Below the pieces are notes generated by a model. The model was not told the origin of the DNA. It ran no database searches and worked only from the letters and a program-made list of their open reading frames with translations. From assembly GCF_009363115.1 (NCBI RefSeq), contig NZ_CP045298.1, positions 3,531,501-3,595,500 of the forward strand: a DNA stretch of 64,000 nt, in the 5' to 3' direction. Below, piece after piece: positions 9,192 through 17,146 of this stretch. The stretch is from Paenibacillus brasilensis (GTDB lineage Bacteria > Bacillota > Bacilli > Paenibacillales > Paenibacillaceae). A program made the position numbers and the translations under genes. Every line of letters begins with the position of its first letter. Positions within the stretch are counted from its first letter, which is position 1.

Positions 9192-10031
9192 ATGAACCAC
9201 ATGTCTAGCGTTCCCGCGGACAATCGGATATCCGTAGTTATTATCGCTCAGGATGACGGCATTCGCATCTCAGCTGCGATTGAATCCTGCAAGCCCTTTG
9301 CGGACGATATCGTCGTTATTGACGGAGGGAGCAAGGACAATACGATTCAGGTAGCAGAATCATTGGGCTGTCGGGTGTTTTCCAACCCGTGGCCGGGCTA
9401 TGCAAAGCAGCGTATGTTCGGCGTTGATAAGGCGGAATTTGATTGGATTTTTCTGATTGATACGGACGAAGTGGTGGACGCAGAGTTGCTTGGAGATTTA
9501 CTGAAGGTGAAGGAAGCACTCCATGATCCGGCCAAAGCATATTCCGTGTTTCGGATTGGCGATTTTCTCGGCAAATGGATGAACAAAGGCGAGTACCTGG
9601 TTCGTCTGTACAATCGGCGTATTTATGGCATTACGAACAGTCTTGTTCATGAAATGCCGGATGTAGCTTCTTCCCAGATCGTCCATCTGGACGGGGTATT
9701 ATGGCACTACGGCTTCCGCAGCATCAGCGATCATATGACCCGTTTTAACAAATATACGGATCTGGAAGCGGAGACGGCTTTTAACAAAGGCAAATCCTTT
9801 CGGATTACCCGGCTGCTGCTGCGTCCTCCTGCCCGCTTTGTGCAGAAGTATTTTGTTCAGGGCTTATATCGCAAGGGGTTGGCAGGTTTTGCCGTAGCGG
9901 TCTTCTGGGTAATGTATGAATTTCTCGCCTGCTTCAAGCATTATGAGTTGACCAAGCGGCGGAAAAAGATAGAGATTGTGGATGACGAACAGACTGAGCA
10001 GAAAGGAGAAACCAGCTATGTCGTACAATAA
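9192..10031 (+). CDS. Family 2 glycosyltransferase (WaaE/KdtX-like)
   Basis: GT2 enzyme resembling beta-1,4-glucosyltransferases that decorate lipid-linked sugars. It begins ISVVIIAQDDGIRISAAIES and carries DDIVVIDGGSKDNT, WPGYAKQRMFG and the metal-binding IDTDEVVDAEL, then a C-terminal amphipathic region rich in Arg and aromatic residues that probably touches the membrane. A perfect AAGGAGG lies ahead of the ATG. It overlaps the next gene by 14 bases. Confidence 0.88.
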   Translation: MNHMSSVPADNRISVVIIAQDDGIRISAAIESCKPFADDIVVIDGGSKDNTIQVAESLGCRVFSNPWPGYAKQRMFGVDKAEFDWIFLIDTDEVVDAELLGDLLKVKEALHDPAKAYSVFRIGDFLGKWMNKGEYLVRLYNRRIYGITNSLVHEMPDVASSQIVHLDGVLWHYGFRSISDHMTRFNKYTDLEAETAFNKGKSFRITRLLLRPPARFVQKYFVQGLYRKGLAGFAVAVFWVMYEFLACFKHYELTKRRKKIEIVDDEQTEQKGETSYVVQ

Positions 10032-11205
10032 CGGATTTCGCATTGCGGCAACGGGGCTTAGCTGGCCGTCCCTGCAGCCAGGTGGTCTAAACACGTATTT
10101 CAAATCCATCTGTGAGCAGCTGACGGCAGAGCACAATACGCTGGATGCTTTGATCTGTACTGACGAGCAACCGCAGGCCCAAGGCCGTATCCGAATTCAT
10201 TCGATTGGGAGCAATCGGCAATCCCTTTGGAAGCGTAGAGATCTGATGCAAAAATATGCAGCAGAGCTGTTCGACAAACAGCCTGTGGATGTGCTTTATT
10301 CCCATTTTGCCCCCTATGGTGTCGGGCCGGCGTTGGAGGCAAAAAAACGTGGAATTCCCGTAGTTACTACCTTCCACGGTCCGTGGACAGAGGAAATGAA
10401 GATCGAAGGGCAGGGCCTTAAGCATCTGCTGAAGACGACATTGGCAAAATCTATTGAGAAGAAGGCCTATGGTTTGGCGGACAAATTTATAGTGCTGAGT
10501 GAGACCTTTCGGGATATTTTGCATGAGCACTATAAGGTTCCGCTTAGCAAAATCCATATCATTCCCGGTGCGGCGAATGTAGAAAGGTTCCATCCGGCAG
10601 AGGATCGGGGAGCGGTGCGGGAACGGCTGAATTTACCACAAAATGCGACGATTGTGCTGACCGTTCGCCGTCTTGTTAACCGAATGGGCTTGCTACAGCT
10701 GCTGGAAGCATGGCGACGGGTAACCGAGCGTCATCCTGATCATCTGCTGCTGATTGGGGGGAAGGGCCCCCTGATGGAGGAATTGGCTTCCAAGGTAGCG
10801 GAATACAATCTTCATAACCATGTAAGGCTGCTCGGTTATGTATCAGATGAGGAGCTTCCGTTGTATCATCAGGCTTCAAATCTATTCGTGGTGCCGACAC
10901 AGGCACTGGAGGGCTTCGGCCTGATCACGGTGGAGGCGATGGCTTCAGGGCTGCCGGTAATGGCTACTCCTGTAGGCGGCAACAAGGAAATTTTAAGAGG
11001 ATTCCATCCCGAGCTATTGTTCCAGGGAACAGACAGCGAGGCCATTACTCAGGGACTACTGCGTGCGCTGGATCATCCTGAGCTTCTTCCGAATGCAAGG
11101 GAGTGCCGGGACCATGTGCTGAGCAAATATACGTGGGGACATGTAGCGGAGCAGGTGGAAGATGTGTTCCGGCAGGTCCTTGACAGAAAGGCGGCAGCGA
11201 AATGA
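10018..11205 (+). CDS. Family 4 glycosyltransferase
   Basis: GT-B fold retaining transferase of the EPS repeat unit. Family features are the glycine-rich acceptor segment (SWPSLQPGGLNTYFKSI), FHGPWTEEM, and the nucleotide-sugar domain with VRRLVNRMGLLQLLEAW and EGFGLITVEAMASGLPVMAT (the EX7E motif, about residue 300). Start at 10018, behind GAAAGGAG, inside the end of the preceding gene; 9976 is an upstream extension without a good site. The stop overlaps the next ATG (ATGA). Confidence 0.88.
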   Translation: MSYNNGFRIAATGLSWPSLQPGGLNTYFKSICEQLTAEHNTLDALICTDEQPQAQGRIRIHSIGSNRQSLWKRRDLMQKYAAELFDKQPVDVLYSHFAPYGVGPALEAKKRGIPVVTTFHGPWTEEMKIEGQGLKHLLKTTLAKSIEKKAYGLADKFIVLSETFRDILHEHYKVPLSKIHIIPGAANVERFHPAEDRGAVRERLNLPQNATIVLTVRRLVNRMGLLQLLEAWRRVTERHPDHLLLIGGKGPLMEELASKVAEYNLHNHVRLLGYVSDEELPLYHQASNLFVVPTQALEGFGLITVEAMASGLPVMATPVGGNKEILRGFHPELLFQGTDSEAITQGLLRALDHPELLPNARECRDHVLSKYTWGHVAEQVEDVFRQVLDRKAAAK

Positions 11206-12350
11206 TGAGAGTGGCTTATATTGACCATACGGCAAGATGGAGCGGCGGCGAGGTCGCGTTGTATAACATACTGACGAACATCGGGGAACATATCGACCCG
11301 CTTGTCATTTTGGCGGAGGAGGGCGATTTGGCAGATCGGCTTCGGCAGCGTGATATTGACGTGCGTATTGTTCCACTGGACGATTCGATTCGCAATCGGG
11401 GACGGAACGCCGTGAATCTGGGTGCGCCTGCGGCAGCCTATCGACTGCTGGCTTACGGTAGAAAACTTGCGCCTTTGCTCCGCGAGGAAAAGGTCGTGTG
11501 TGTTCACACCAACTCGCTCAAGTCTGCGTTGTATGGTGCAGTGGCTGCCAAGTCGGCAAAGCTTCCGTTGATTTGGCACATCCGTGACCATATTGGTCCG
11601 CCTTACCTGAAGCCGATCGTAGCCAAAGGTATTCGGCTGATGTCGCGTTTTTTGCCTAATGGAGTCATTGCCAATTCCAAATCCACGCTGAGTGCGTTGG
11701 AGCTGCCCCCGGACAAAAAGACGCTCGTCGTATACTCCGCTTTTGCGAAAGCCATCACAGCTCGTGATACATCTGCAAGCTCACGGAGCGATGACTCGTT
11801 TAACGTCGTACTGGTCGGCAGACTGGCGGAATGGAAGGGGCAGCATATTTTACTGGAAGCAGCCCGCTCCTTTTTACCGGATAAGCGGGTGAAATTCTGG
11901 CTGGCCGGAGATGCATTGTTCGGTGAAGAGGAATATAAAAGCCGCTTGGAATCCACGATGCGCGAATACGGGCTGGATAATGTCAATCTGCTGGGACACG
12001 TCGACGACATTCAAGGTTTGATGCAACGCTGTGATTTGCTGATTCATACCTCTATTACGCCGGAGCCATTCGGTCAGGTCATCATTGAGGGCATGGCGGC
12101 AGGACTGCCGGTGATTGCCTCAAATGAGGGTGGACCCAAGGAAACCGTGGTACCGGGCGAAACCGGACTACTTATTGAACCGGGCGACCCAGCCAAGCTG
12201 GAGACCTCCATCCGCTGGATGCTGGAGCATCCACAGGAGCGTCAGCAAATGGGTGAGAAAGGGATGGAACGGGTCAAGCAGCATTTTGTCATCGAGAACA
12301 CGGTGAAGGATATAGTTCATTACTATAAGGGTTTGTTGGCAGGAGTCTGA
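11202..12350 (+). CDS. Family 4 glycosyltransferase
   Basis: GT-B fold transferase. It begins RVAYIDHTARWSGGEVALYN and has a C-terminal domain with VGRLAEWKGQHILLEAA and EPFGQVIIEGMAAGLPVIAS, the GT4 donor-binding EX7E motif. Translationally coupled to the upstream transferase by ATGATGA. 382 aa, normal for the family. Specificity unknown. Confidence 0.88.
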   Translation: MMRVAYIDHTARWSGGEVALYNILTNIGEHIDPLVILAEEGDLADRLRQRDIDVRIVPLDDSIRNRGRNAVNLGAPAAAYRLLAYGRKLAPLLREEKVVCVHTNSLKSALYGAVAAKSAKLPLIWHIRDHIGPPYLKPIVAKGIRLMSRFLPNGVIANSKSTLSALELPPDKKTLVVYSAFAKAITARDTSASSRSDDSFNVVLVGRLAEWKGQHILLEAARSFLPDKRVKFWLAGDALFGEEEYKSRLESTMREYGLDNVNLLGHVDDIQGLMQRCDLLIHTSITPEPFGQVIIEGMAAGLPVIASNEGGPKETVVPGETGLLIEPGDPAKLETSIRWMLEHPQERQQMGEKGMERVKQHFVIENTVKDIVHYYKGLLAGV

Positions 12351-12378
12351 CCGACATTCGCGTTAAAGGATGATTCAG

Positions 12379-13479
12379 ATGAAAATAGCGATAGCACACG
12401 ATTACTTAATCCAAATGGGCGGGGCAGAAAGGGTGGTAGAGGTATTCCACGATATGTATCCGGAGGCTCCGATCTTCACAACGGTGTTCAGCGACGACCG
12501 CCTGTCGAGCAACTTGAAGGATGCAGATATTAGAGCCACCTGGCTGCAGAACATCCCGGGAGTGAAGGCCAATTTCAAAGGAGTGCTGCCGCTGTATCCC
12601 ATCGCTATCCGTGATTTTGATTTTAGGGATTTCGACATCGTTTTAAGCTCCAGCAGCGCATTTATGAAAAGCATCCAGGTACCTAAACATACGTTTCACA
12701 TTTGTTACTGTCACACACCGATGCGGTTTGCCTGGGATTACGATACATATATGGCCCGGCAGTCCAAATCCAACCTACTCAAAAGCATGCTAAAGCTGTA
12801 CATGAATCGGTTGAAAACATGGGATGCCAAAACTTCTCGCAACGTAGACCAGTTTGTCGCCAACTCTTCGGTCGTCAAACGGAGAATTCTGCACTATTAC
12901 CAACGGGAGGCGGATGTCATTTTCCCTCCTGTTAATACATCCCGTTTCAAACGTGCTACAAGCATCGGTGACTATTACCTGATCGTATCCCGCTTAGTCT
13001 CTTACAAGCGCGTTGACCTGGCGATTGAGGCATTCAAGCGCAATGGACTCAAGCTGCGGATTGTCGGTGAAGGACCGGATCGTAAAAGACTGGAAGGCAT
13101 GGCCTCCCCGAACATTGAGTTTCTTGGCAGACTTGGAGACGAAGAGGTCAACAAGCTGATGGCAGAATGCCGGGCGCTCGTTTTTCCGGGTGAAGAGGAC
13201 TTCGGTATTACGCCATTGGAGGCGAATGCAGCCGGACGGCCTGTTATCGCTTTTCAGGGCGGAGGCGCGCTGGATACCATTGTCCCTAATGTGAACGGTG
13301 TGTTTTTCCGCAAACATCAGGTGGACGATGTGCTGGAGGCAGTCGCTAGGGTCGAGCAGCATGCATGGAATGTGGATGACATCATCTCCCATGCCCGTAA
13401 ATTTGATGAAAATACGTTCAAGGATCAATTGAAAAAGTATGTAGAGCAAGCCTATGTGAACTTTCTAAAAGGAGGATGA
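12379..13479 (+). CDS. Family 4 glycosyltransferase (WbaZ-like)
   Basis: GT4 enzyme of the subgroup that often transfers mannose: it begins MKIAIAHDYLIQMGGAERVV and has FHICYCHTPMRFAWD, VSRLVSYKRVDLAIEAF and GEEDFGITPLEANAAGRPVI. A mannosyltransferase role is inferred from this similarity and from the nearby GDP-mannose enzyme. The ATG at 12370 lies within its own AAAGGA site, so ATG 12379 (spacing 8) is taken as the start. Confidence 0.87.
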   Translation: MKIAIAHDYLIQMGGAERVVEVFHDMYPEAPIFTTVFSDDRLSSNLKDADIRATWLQNIPGVKANFKGVLPLYPIAIRDFDFRDFDIVLSSSSAFMKSIQVPKHTFHICYCHTPMRFAWDYDTYMARQSKSNLLKSMLKLYMNRLKTWDAKTSRNVDQFVANSSVVKRRILHYYQREADVIFPPVNTSRFKRATSIGDYYLIVSRLVSYKRVDLAIEAFKRNGLKLRIVGEGPDRKRLEGMASPNIEFLGRLGDEEVNKLMAECRALVFPGEEDFGITPLEANAAGRPVIAFQGGGALDTIVPNVNGVFFRKHQVDDVLEAVARVEQHAWNVDDIISHARKFDENTFKDQLKKYVEQAYVNFLKGG

Positions 13480-13484
13480 ATGGA

Positions 13485-14813
13485 ATGAAGCTGGCTGTAA
13501 TCGGTACTGGATACGTTGGGCTCGTCTCGGGCGTGTGTTTTGCACATAAAGGTAATGAGGTGATTTGTGTCGATCTGGAGCAATATAAAATCGACATGCT
13601 GAACCGGGCAGAATCTCCGATTTATGAACCTGGCATTGAGGATTTGATCTCGCTGAATCTGGAAGCTGGTCGTTTGGAGTTCACTTCGGATTTGGCCGAT
13701 GCGGTACGTCGGTCGGATATCGTCATTTTGGCGGTAGGTACGCCTTCCCTGGCTAACGGTGAGGCAAATCTGTCTTACATTGAGCAGGCTGCTGCCGATG
13801 TCGGAAAAGCGATGAACGGGTACAAGATTATTATGACCAAGAGTACCGTACCTGTTGGAACGAACGAAAAGATCAAAGGTGTGTTGGCTCAGCATACGAA
13901 TTTGTCCTTCGACATCGTATCCGCGCCGGAATTTTTGAGAGAGGGCTCTGCCATTAACGATACACTCCACCCGGATCGTGTCATTATAGGTCTGGACAAC
14001 GAAGGGCTGCGTGAAACGATGGTTACGCTGCACCAGGTGTTCACAGATAAAATCTATGTGACGGATATCCGCAGTGCTGAAATGATCAAATATGCATCCA
14101 ATGCATTTCTGGCAACCAAAATTTCATTCATTAACGAAATTGCTAATATTTGCGAAAAAGTTGGCGCAGACGTTACCTGCGTGGCTGACGGTATGGGGAT
14201 GGACAAACGGATTGGCTCCTCTTTCCTGCAAGCAGGTATCGGGTACGGAGGCTCCTGCTTCCCGAAAGATACCAATGCGCTTATCCAAATTGCGGGTAAT
14301 GTAGATTATGAATTTAAATTGTTAAAATCAGTGGTCGAGGTTAACACTGACCAGCGCTTCATGATCGTATCCAAGCTGCGTGAATCGCTGGGTCAGCTGC
14401 ATGGCGTGCCGATTGGTATTTGGGGCCTGGCTTTTAAACCGAATACAGACGACATTCGTGAGGCACCTGCTCTGGAAATCGTAGAAACGCTCATTCAGGC
14501 AGGCGCTATTGTGAAGCTGTATGATCCGATTGCGATGAATAAGTTCAAGGAGCGTGTGGATCACCCGAATATTGTATGGTGCTCATCCCCGCAGCAAGCC
14601 GCCGAAGGAAGCGATGCCGTATGCTTGCTGACGGATTGGGAAGAGTTCAAAAAAGTCGACCTCGTACAACTGGCTTCCCTTTTGCACAAGCCTGTTCTGA
14701 TTGACGGTCGTAATATATTCACAGAGGATCAGATTCAAAGCTCCGGGCTGGAATACTACTCTGTGGGTCGTCCGCGGATGAGCGGGTGGAATCGGGATAA
14801 AGTAGAAGCTTAA
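13485..14813 (+). CDS. ugd: UDP-glucose 6-dehydrogenase, first copy
   Basis: Oxidises UDP-glucose to UDP-glucuronate with two NAD+, giving the acidic sugar of the polymer. Rossmann start MKLAVIGTGYVGLVSGVCFA, the STVPVGTNEKI segment, and the catalytic cysteine in GYGGSCFPKDT (near residue 257). ATG 13476 is too close to the GGAGG; ATG 13485 is spaced 9. Last gene of the first EPS block; a structured non-coding island follows. Close paralogue at 33315. Confidence 0.95.
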   Translation: MKLAVIGTGYVGLVSGVCFAHKGNEVICVDLEQYKIDMLNRAESPIYEPGIEDLISLNLEAGRLEFTSDLADAVRRSDIVILAVGTPSLANGEANLSYIEQAAADVGKAMNGYKIIMTKSTVPVGTNEKIKGVLAQHTNLSFDIVSAPEFLREGSAINDTLHPDRVIIGLDNEGLRETMVTLHQVFTDKIYVTDIRSAEMIKYASNAFLATKISFINEIANICEKVGADVTCVADGMGMDKRIGSSFLQAGIGYGGSCFPKDTNALIQIAGNVDYEFKLLKSVVEVNTDQRFMIVSKLRESLGQLHGVPIGIWGLAFKPNTDDIREAPALEIVETLIQAGAIVKLYDPIAMNKFKERVDHPNIVWCSSPQQAAEGSDAVCLLTDWEEFKKVDLVQLASLLHKPVLIDGRNIFTEDQIQSSGLEYYSVGRPRMSGWNRDKVEA

Positions 14814-14824
14814 AAAGTGACTGT

Positions 14825-14983
14825 GGCGGTGTTGGAGGCGCTACGCGTGCAGATTGTTCTTCCGATTGCTGTTACCCCCGGATTTTTTTGATTGTATAAA
14901 ACATTCAAAGGTTAAAATCCGGGGATAAAGGCAAACGCTGACGCTTCTACAGAACAATTCTGCCCGCTCCGCTGTTTACCGCC
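14825..14983 (-). repeat. Hairpin element A of a paired-repeat island (minus orientation)
   Basis: A 159-nt imperfect palindrome bounded by GGCGGT and ACCGCC. The inner stem is CCCCGGATTT with AAATCCGGGG; the outer stem pairs CAGATTGTTCT with AGAACAATTCTG. Between the stems is a conserved asymmetric pair of strands, which read on the minus strand are CTGTAGAAGCG, then GCGTTTGCCTTT, and on the other side AACAGCAATCGGAAG. Three further copies lie at 15322, 29307 and 29803. Stem sequences differ between copies but stay paired. Confidence 0.8.
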
Positions 14984-15321
14984 ATGGAGTCACGATTTTT
15001 AATCTCCCACCTTATGGGGTGGGAGTAGGAAGGGCGTATCGTAAGAAGCGGAACGATTGAAGCCGCTCCTTACGAGCAAAGGCCTCGCGGCTGTACCGCG
15101 CCGCCCATGCGGAGCAAGCCTACCATGCGGATACGCTATGCTGCTCCTGCGACGCAAAGGCGTCATTGCGGTTGCCGAAGGCAATTTGGGCATAGCATGG
15201 CAAGGCTGACAGCAAGCACGGCAGGCAAACGCCGAGCTCGAACATTAACAGGCTGACCGGACTTAATAATGTCCGGTCGTGCCTTTTGCAATAAACGGTA
15301 TGATCGGCATGATGCATTTTT
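14984..15321. ncRNA. Structured non-coding core of island 1
   Basis: 338 nt with no credible gene. It contains successive hairpins: CTCCCACC with GGTGGGAG (15004-15024); TCGTAAGAAGCGG with CCGCTCCTTACGA (about 15039-15075); several in 15080-15210; and CCGGAC with GTCCGG (15257-15276). A similarly placed first hairpin and a core of nearly equal length occur at 29459. Whether it is transcribed, or acts as DNA, cannot be told. Calling it RNA is inference from the structure. Confidence 0.45.
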
Positions 15322-15463
15322 GAGTAGCGCAGGGATGGATTTGAATCTGGAGAAGCGGAGCGTTCGCCTTTGGACCGGGATTCAAACCTTTATACGATTT
15401 TATACAATCGAATGAATCCCGGTCCAACAGCGATCGTAAGATCAAATCCATACCGTAGCGGGT
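15322..15463 (+). repeat. Hairpin element B of a paired-repeat island (plus orientation)
   Basis: Inverted partner of element A. Outer stem GGATTTGAATCT with AGATCAAATCC, conserved strand CTGGAGAAGCG then GCGTTCGCCTTT, inner stem GGACCGGGATTC with GAATCCCGGTCC, and the opposite conserved strand AACAGCGATCGTAAG. It ends about 55 bases before the manC start. Confidence 0.8.
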
Positions 15464-15518
15464 AGTCAACTCATCATCAGAACGATCACCCACACATTAT
15501 AGAGAGGAAGTGAGAGTT

Positions 15519-16895
15519 ATGAAGCTCGTACTTTTGTCTGGTGGTTCCGGTAAAAGATTATGGCCTTTGTCCAATGATTCCCGTTCCAAACAATTTTTGA
15601 AGGTTTTGGAGAGCCCGGAGGGGGTTTCGGAATCTATGGTACAACGAGTATGGAGACAGTTGGGGGACAACCAGTTATCCCATTCCTCGTTTATTGCGAC
15701 AGGGAGAGCCCAAGTCGAAATGATCCAGAGTCAGGTCGGACAGAATACACGCATCATCGTTGAGCCTGAACGTAGAGATACCTTTCCTGCCATTGCGCTG
15801 ACAGCGACTTATCTGTATTCCATCGCTGGTGTTTCGCCTGATGAGGTTATTGCTATATTGCCTGTAGATCCTTATGTAGAGGATGCTTTCTTTGCTACAG
15901 TTGCCCAGTTGGAGCATACCCTTCAAGAGAGTGAAGGCAAGCTTGCATTAATTGGGGTCGTCCCTTCCTATCCCTCTGAGAAATATGGTTATATTATTCC
16001 GAAAAACGATGCCACCCAAGGTAGCACAGGCTACCGCGAAGTGAGCCATTTTCAAGAGAAACCCGACCGTGAGCAGGCGGAGCGTCTAATTGAACGCAAT
16101 GCTCTATGGAACTGCGGGGTTTTTGCATTCAAATTAAGCTATTTGCTTGATATTTTGGCAGCCAAGGGCTTGCCGCTGAACTATGAAGAAATGCAAAAGC
16201 AATACGCATCTCTGGAAAAAATCAGCTTTGACTATGAAGTAGTTGAGAAGGAGAAGGACATTGTGGTTCTTCCGTATGATGGATTCTGGAAGGACTTGGG
16301 TACCTGGAATACGCTCACTGAGGAAATGTCCCATCAGCAAGTGGGCAGAGGAGTAGTCACGGAGGATTGCGTCAACACCAGTCTCATTAACGAGCTGGAC
16401 ATTCCTGTGGCCATTATCGGGACCAATGATCTCATTGTTGCCGCCAGCCCGGACGGCATTCTTGTGACCAATAAGGCGGAAAGCCCGCGTATTAAGGAAG
16501 TGCTTAAGGCTCATGATCAGCGGCCGATGTACGAGGAGCGTCGTTGGGGGCAGTATCGGGTTGTGGATTATGTTAAGTATGATGAAGGCAACGAGGTGCT
16601 GACCAAACGAATCCGCGTGCGAAAAGGTAAAAATATCAGCTACCAGCTGCATTTCAAACGCAGTGAGATTTGGACCATTATTAGTGGTGAAGCGGAAATT
16701 ATTTTGAATGAAAAGCTGCACAAAGTGAAGGCTGGTGATGTCGTGCGTATTCCTGAAGGAACGAAGCATAGCATCTTGGCCGTGACCGATGTGGATTTGA
16801 TTGAGGTGCAGACGGGGTCTGAGCTGGTCGAGGAGGATATTGTACGTTTTTGCATGGATTGGAATGAAATTTCCCGTCACCAATTTATTTCATAA
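15519..16895 (+). CDS. manC: Mannose-1-phosphate guanylyltransferase / mannose-6-phosphate isomerase
   Basis: Makes GDP-mannose, used directly and as precursor of GDP-L-fucose (see gmd and fcl at 24577-26528). N-terminal pyrophosphorylase signature LLSGGSGKRLWPLSN (about residues 4-18) and FQEKPDREQAE; the C-terminal 110 residues form a cupin with YQLHFKRSEIWTIISGEAEI, the type II isomerase domain. About 458 aa, normal for the bifunctional enzyme. GTG 15510 lies in the AGAGGAAG site itself, so ATG 15519 is chosen. Confidence 0.94.
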   Translation: MKLVLLSGGSGKRLWPLSNDSRSKQFLKVLESPEGVSESMVQRVWRQLGDNQLSHSSFIATGRAQVEMIQSQVGQNTRIIVEPERRDTFPAIALTATYLYSIAGVSPDEVIAILPVDPYVEDAFFATVAQLEHTLQESEGKLALIGVVPSYPSEKYGYIIPKNDATQGSTGYREVSHFQEKPDREQAERLIERNALWNCGVFAFKLSYLLDILAAKGLPLNYEEMQKQYASLEKISFDYEVVEKEKDIVVLPYDGFWKDLGTWNTLTEEMSHQQVGRGVVTEDCVNTSLINELDIPVAIIGTNDLIVAASPDGILVTNKAESPRIKEVLKAHDQRPMYEERRWGQYRVVDYVKYDEGNEVLTKRIRVRKGKNISYQLHFKRSEIWTIISGEAEIILNEKLHKVKAGDVVRIPEGTKHSILAVTDVDLIEVQTGSELVEEDIVRFCMDWNEISRHQFIS

Positions 16896-16995
16896 ATTTT
16901 TTCGTGAAAATGGAAAAGAAACAAAACTAACGAACGTTCATAACCCGAAATGTCGAAAATGCGCGAAAAGCTGTAAATTCATGCACTTGACCTAT

Positions 16996-17022
16996 TAAAT
17001 TTTGGTAAAAAAAAGTCGATAC
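16996..17022 (+). promoter_or_regulatory. Sigma-D-like promoter for the mannanase leader
   Basis: TAAA (16996-16999), a 15-bp spacer, then GTCGATAC (17015-17022). This is one base from the core of the Bacillus motility sigma factor consensus (TAAA, N14-16, GCCGATAT). It lies about 26 bases before the c-di-GMP riboswitch. The match was seen by eye; use by sigma-D is inferred. Confidence 0.55.
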
Positions 17023-17047
17023 TTAGGGTAAGAAGGAATCCAAACTC

Positions 17048-17138
17048 CTTCCAACGATAAACGCAGCCCTGTCGAAAGGCAGGTACGCAAAGCTAAAGGG
17101 CCTTCCGTAGGAATGGCAGCCTGGCTACCGAAAGGAAG
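17048..17138 (+). promoter_or_regulatory. c-di-GMP-I (GEMM-I) riboswitch
   Basis: The segment shows the GEMM-I core: AAACGCAGCCC, a P2 stem capped by the GAAA tetraloop (CCTGT-CGAAAG-GCAGG), the invariant TACGCAAAGC joining strand, a P3 stem (GGGCCTTCC with GGAATGGCAGCC) and the closing TGGCTACCGA. P1 pairs CTTCC (17048-17052) with GGAAG (17134-17138). That GGAAG is also the ribosome binding site of the mannanase gene at 17147, so ligand-stabilised P1 should hide it. The predicted behaviour is translational OFF at high c-di-GMP; no separate terminator is seen. Confidence 0.92.
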
Positions 17139-17146
17139 AGCAAAAA

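Noticed and set aside
14984..15321. IS200/IS605-type guide RNA or HEARO RNA
   Set aside because: The opening hairpin recalls such ends, but there is no TnpA, TnpB or IscB gene and I cannot verify the consensus by eye. Kept as an alternative only.
14999..15493. Short minus-strand frames inside island 1
   Set aside because: They are formed by hairpin repeats, lack ribosome sites and show no protein-like composition.
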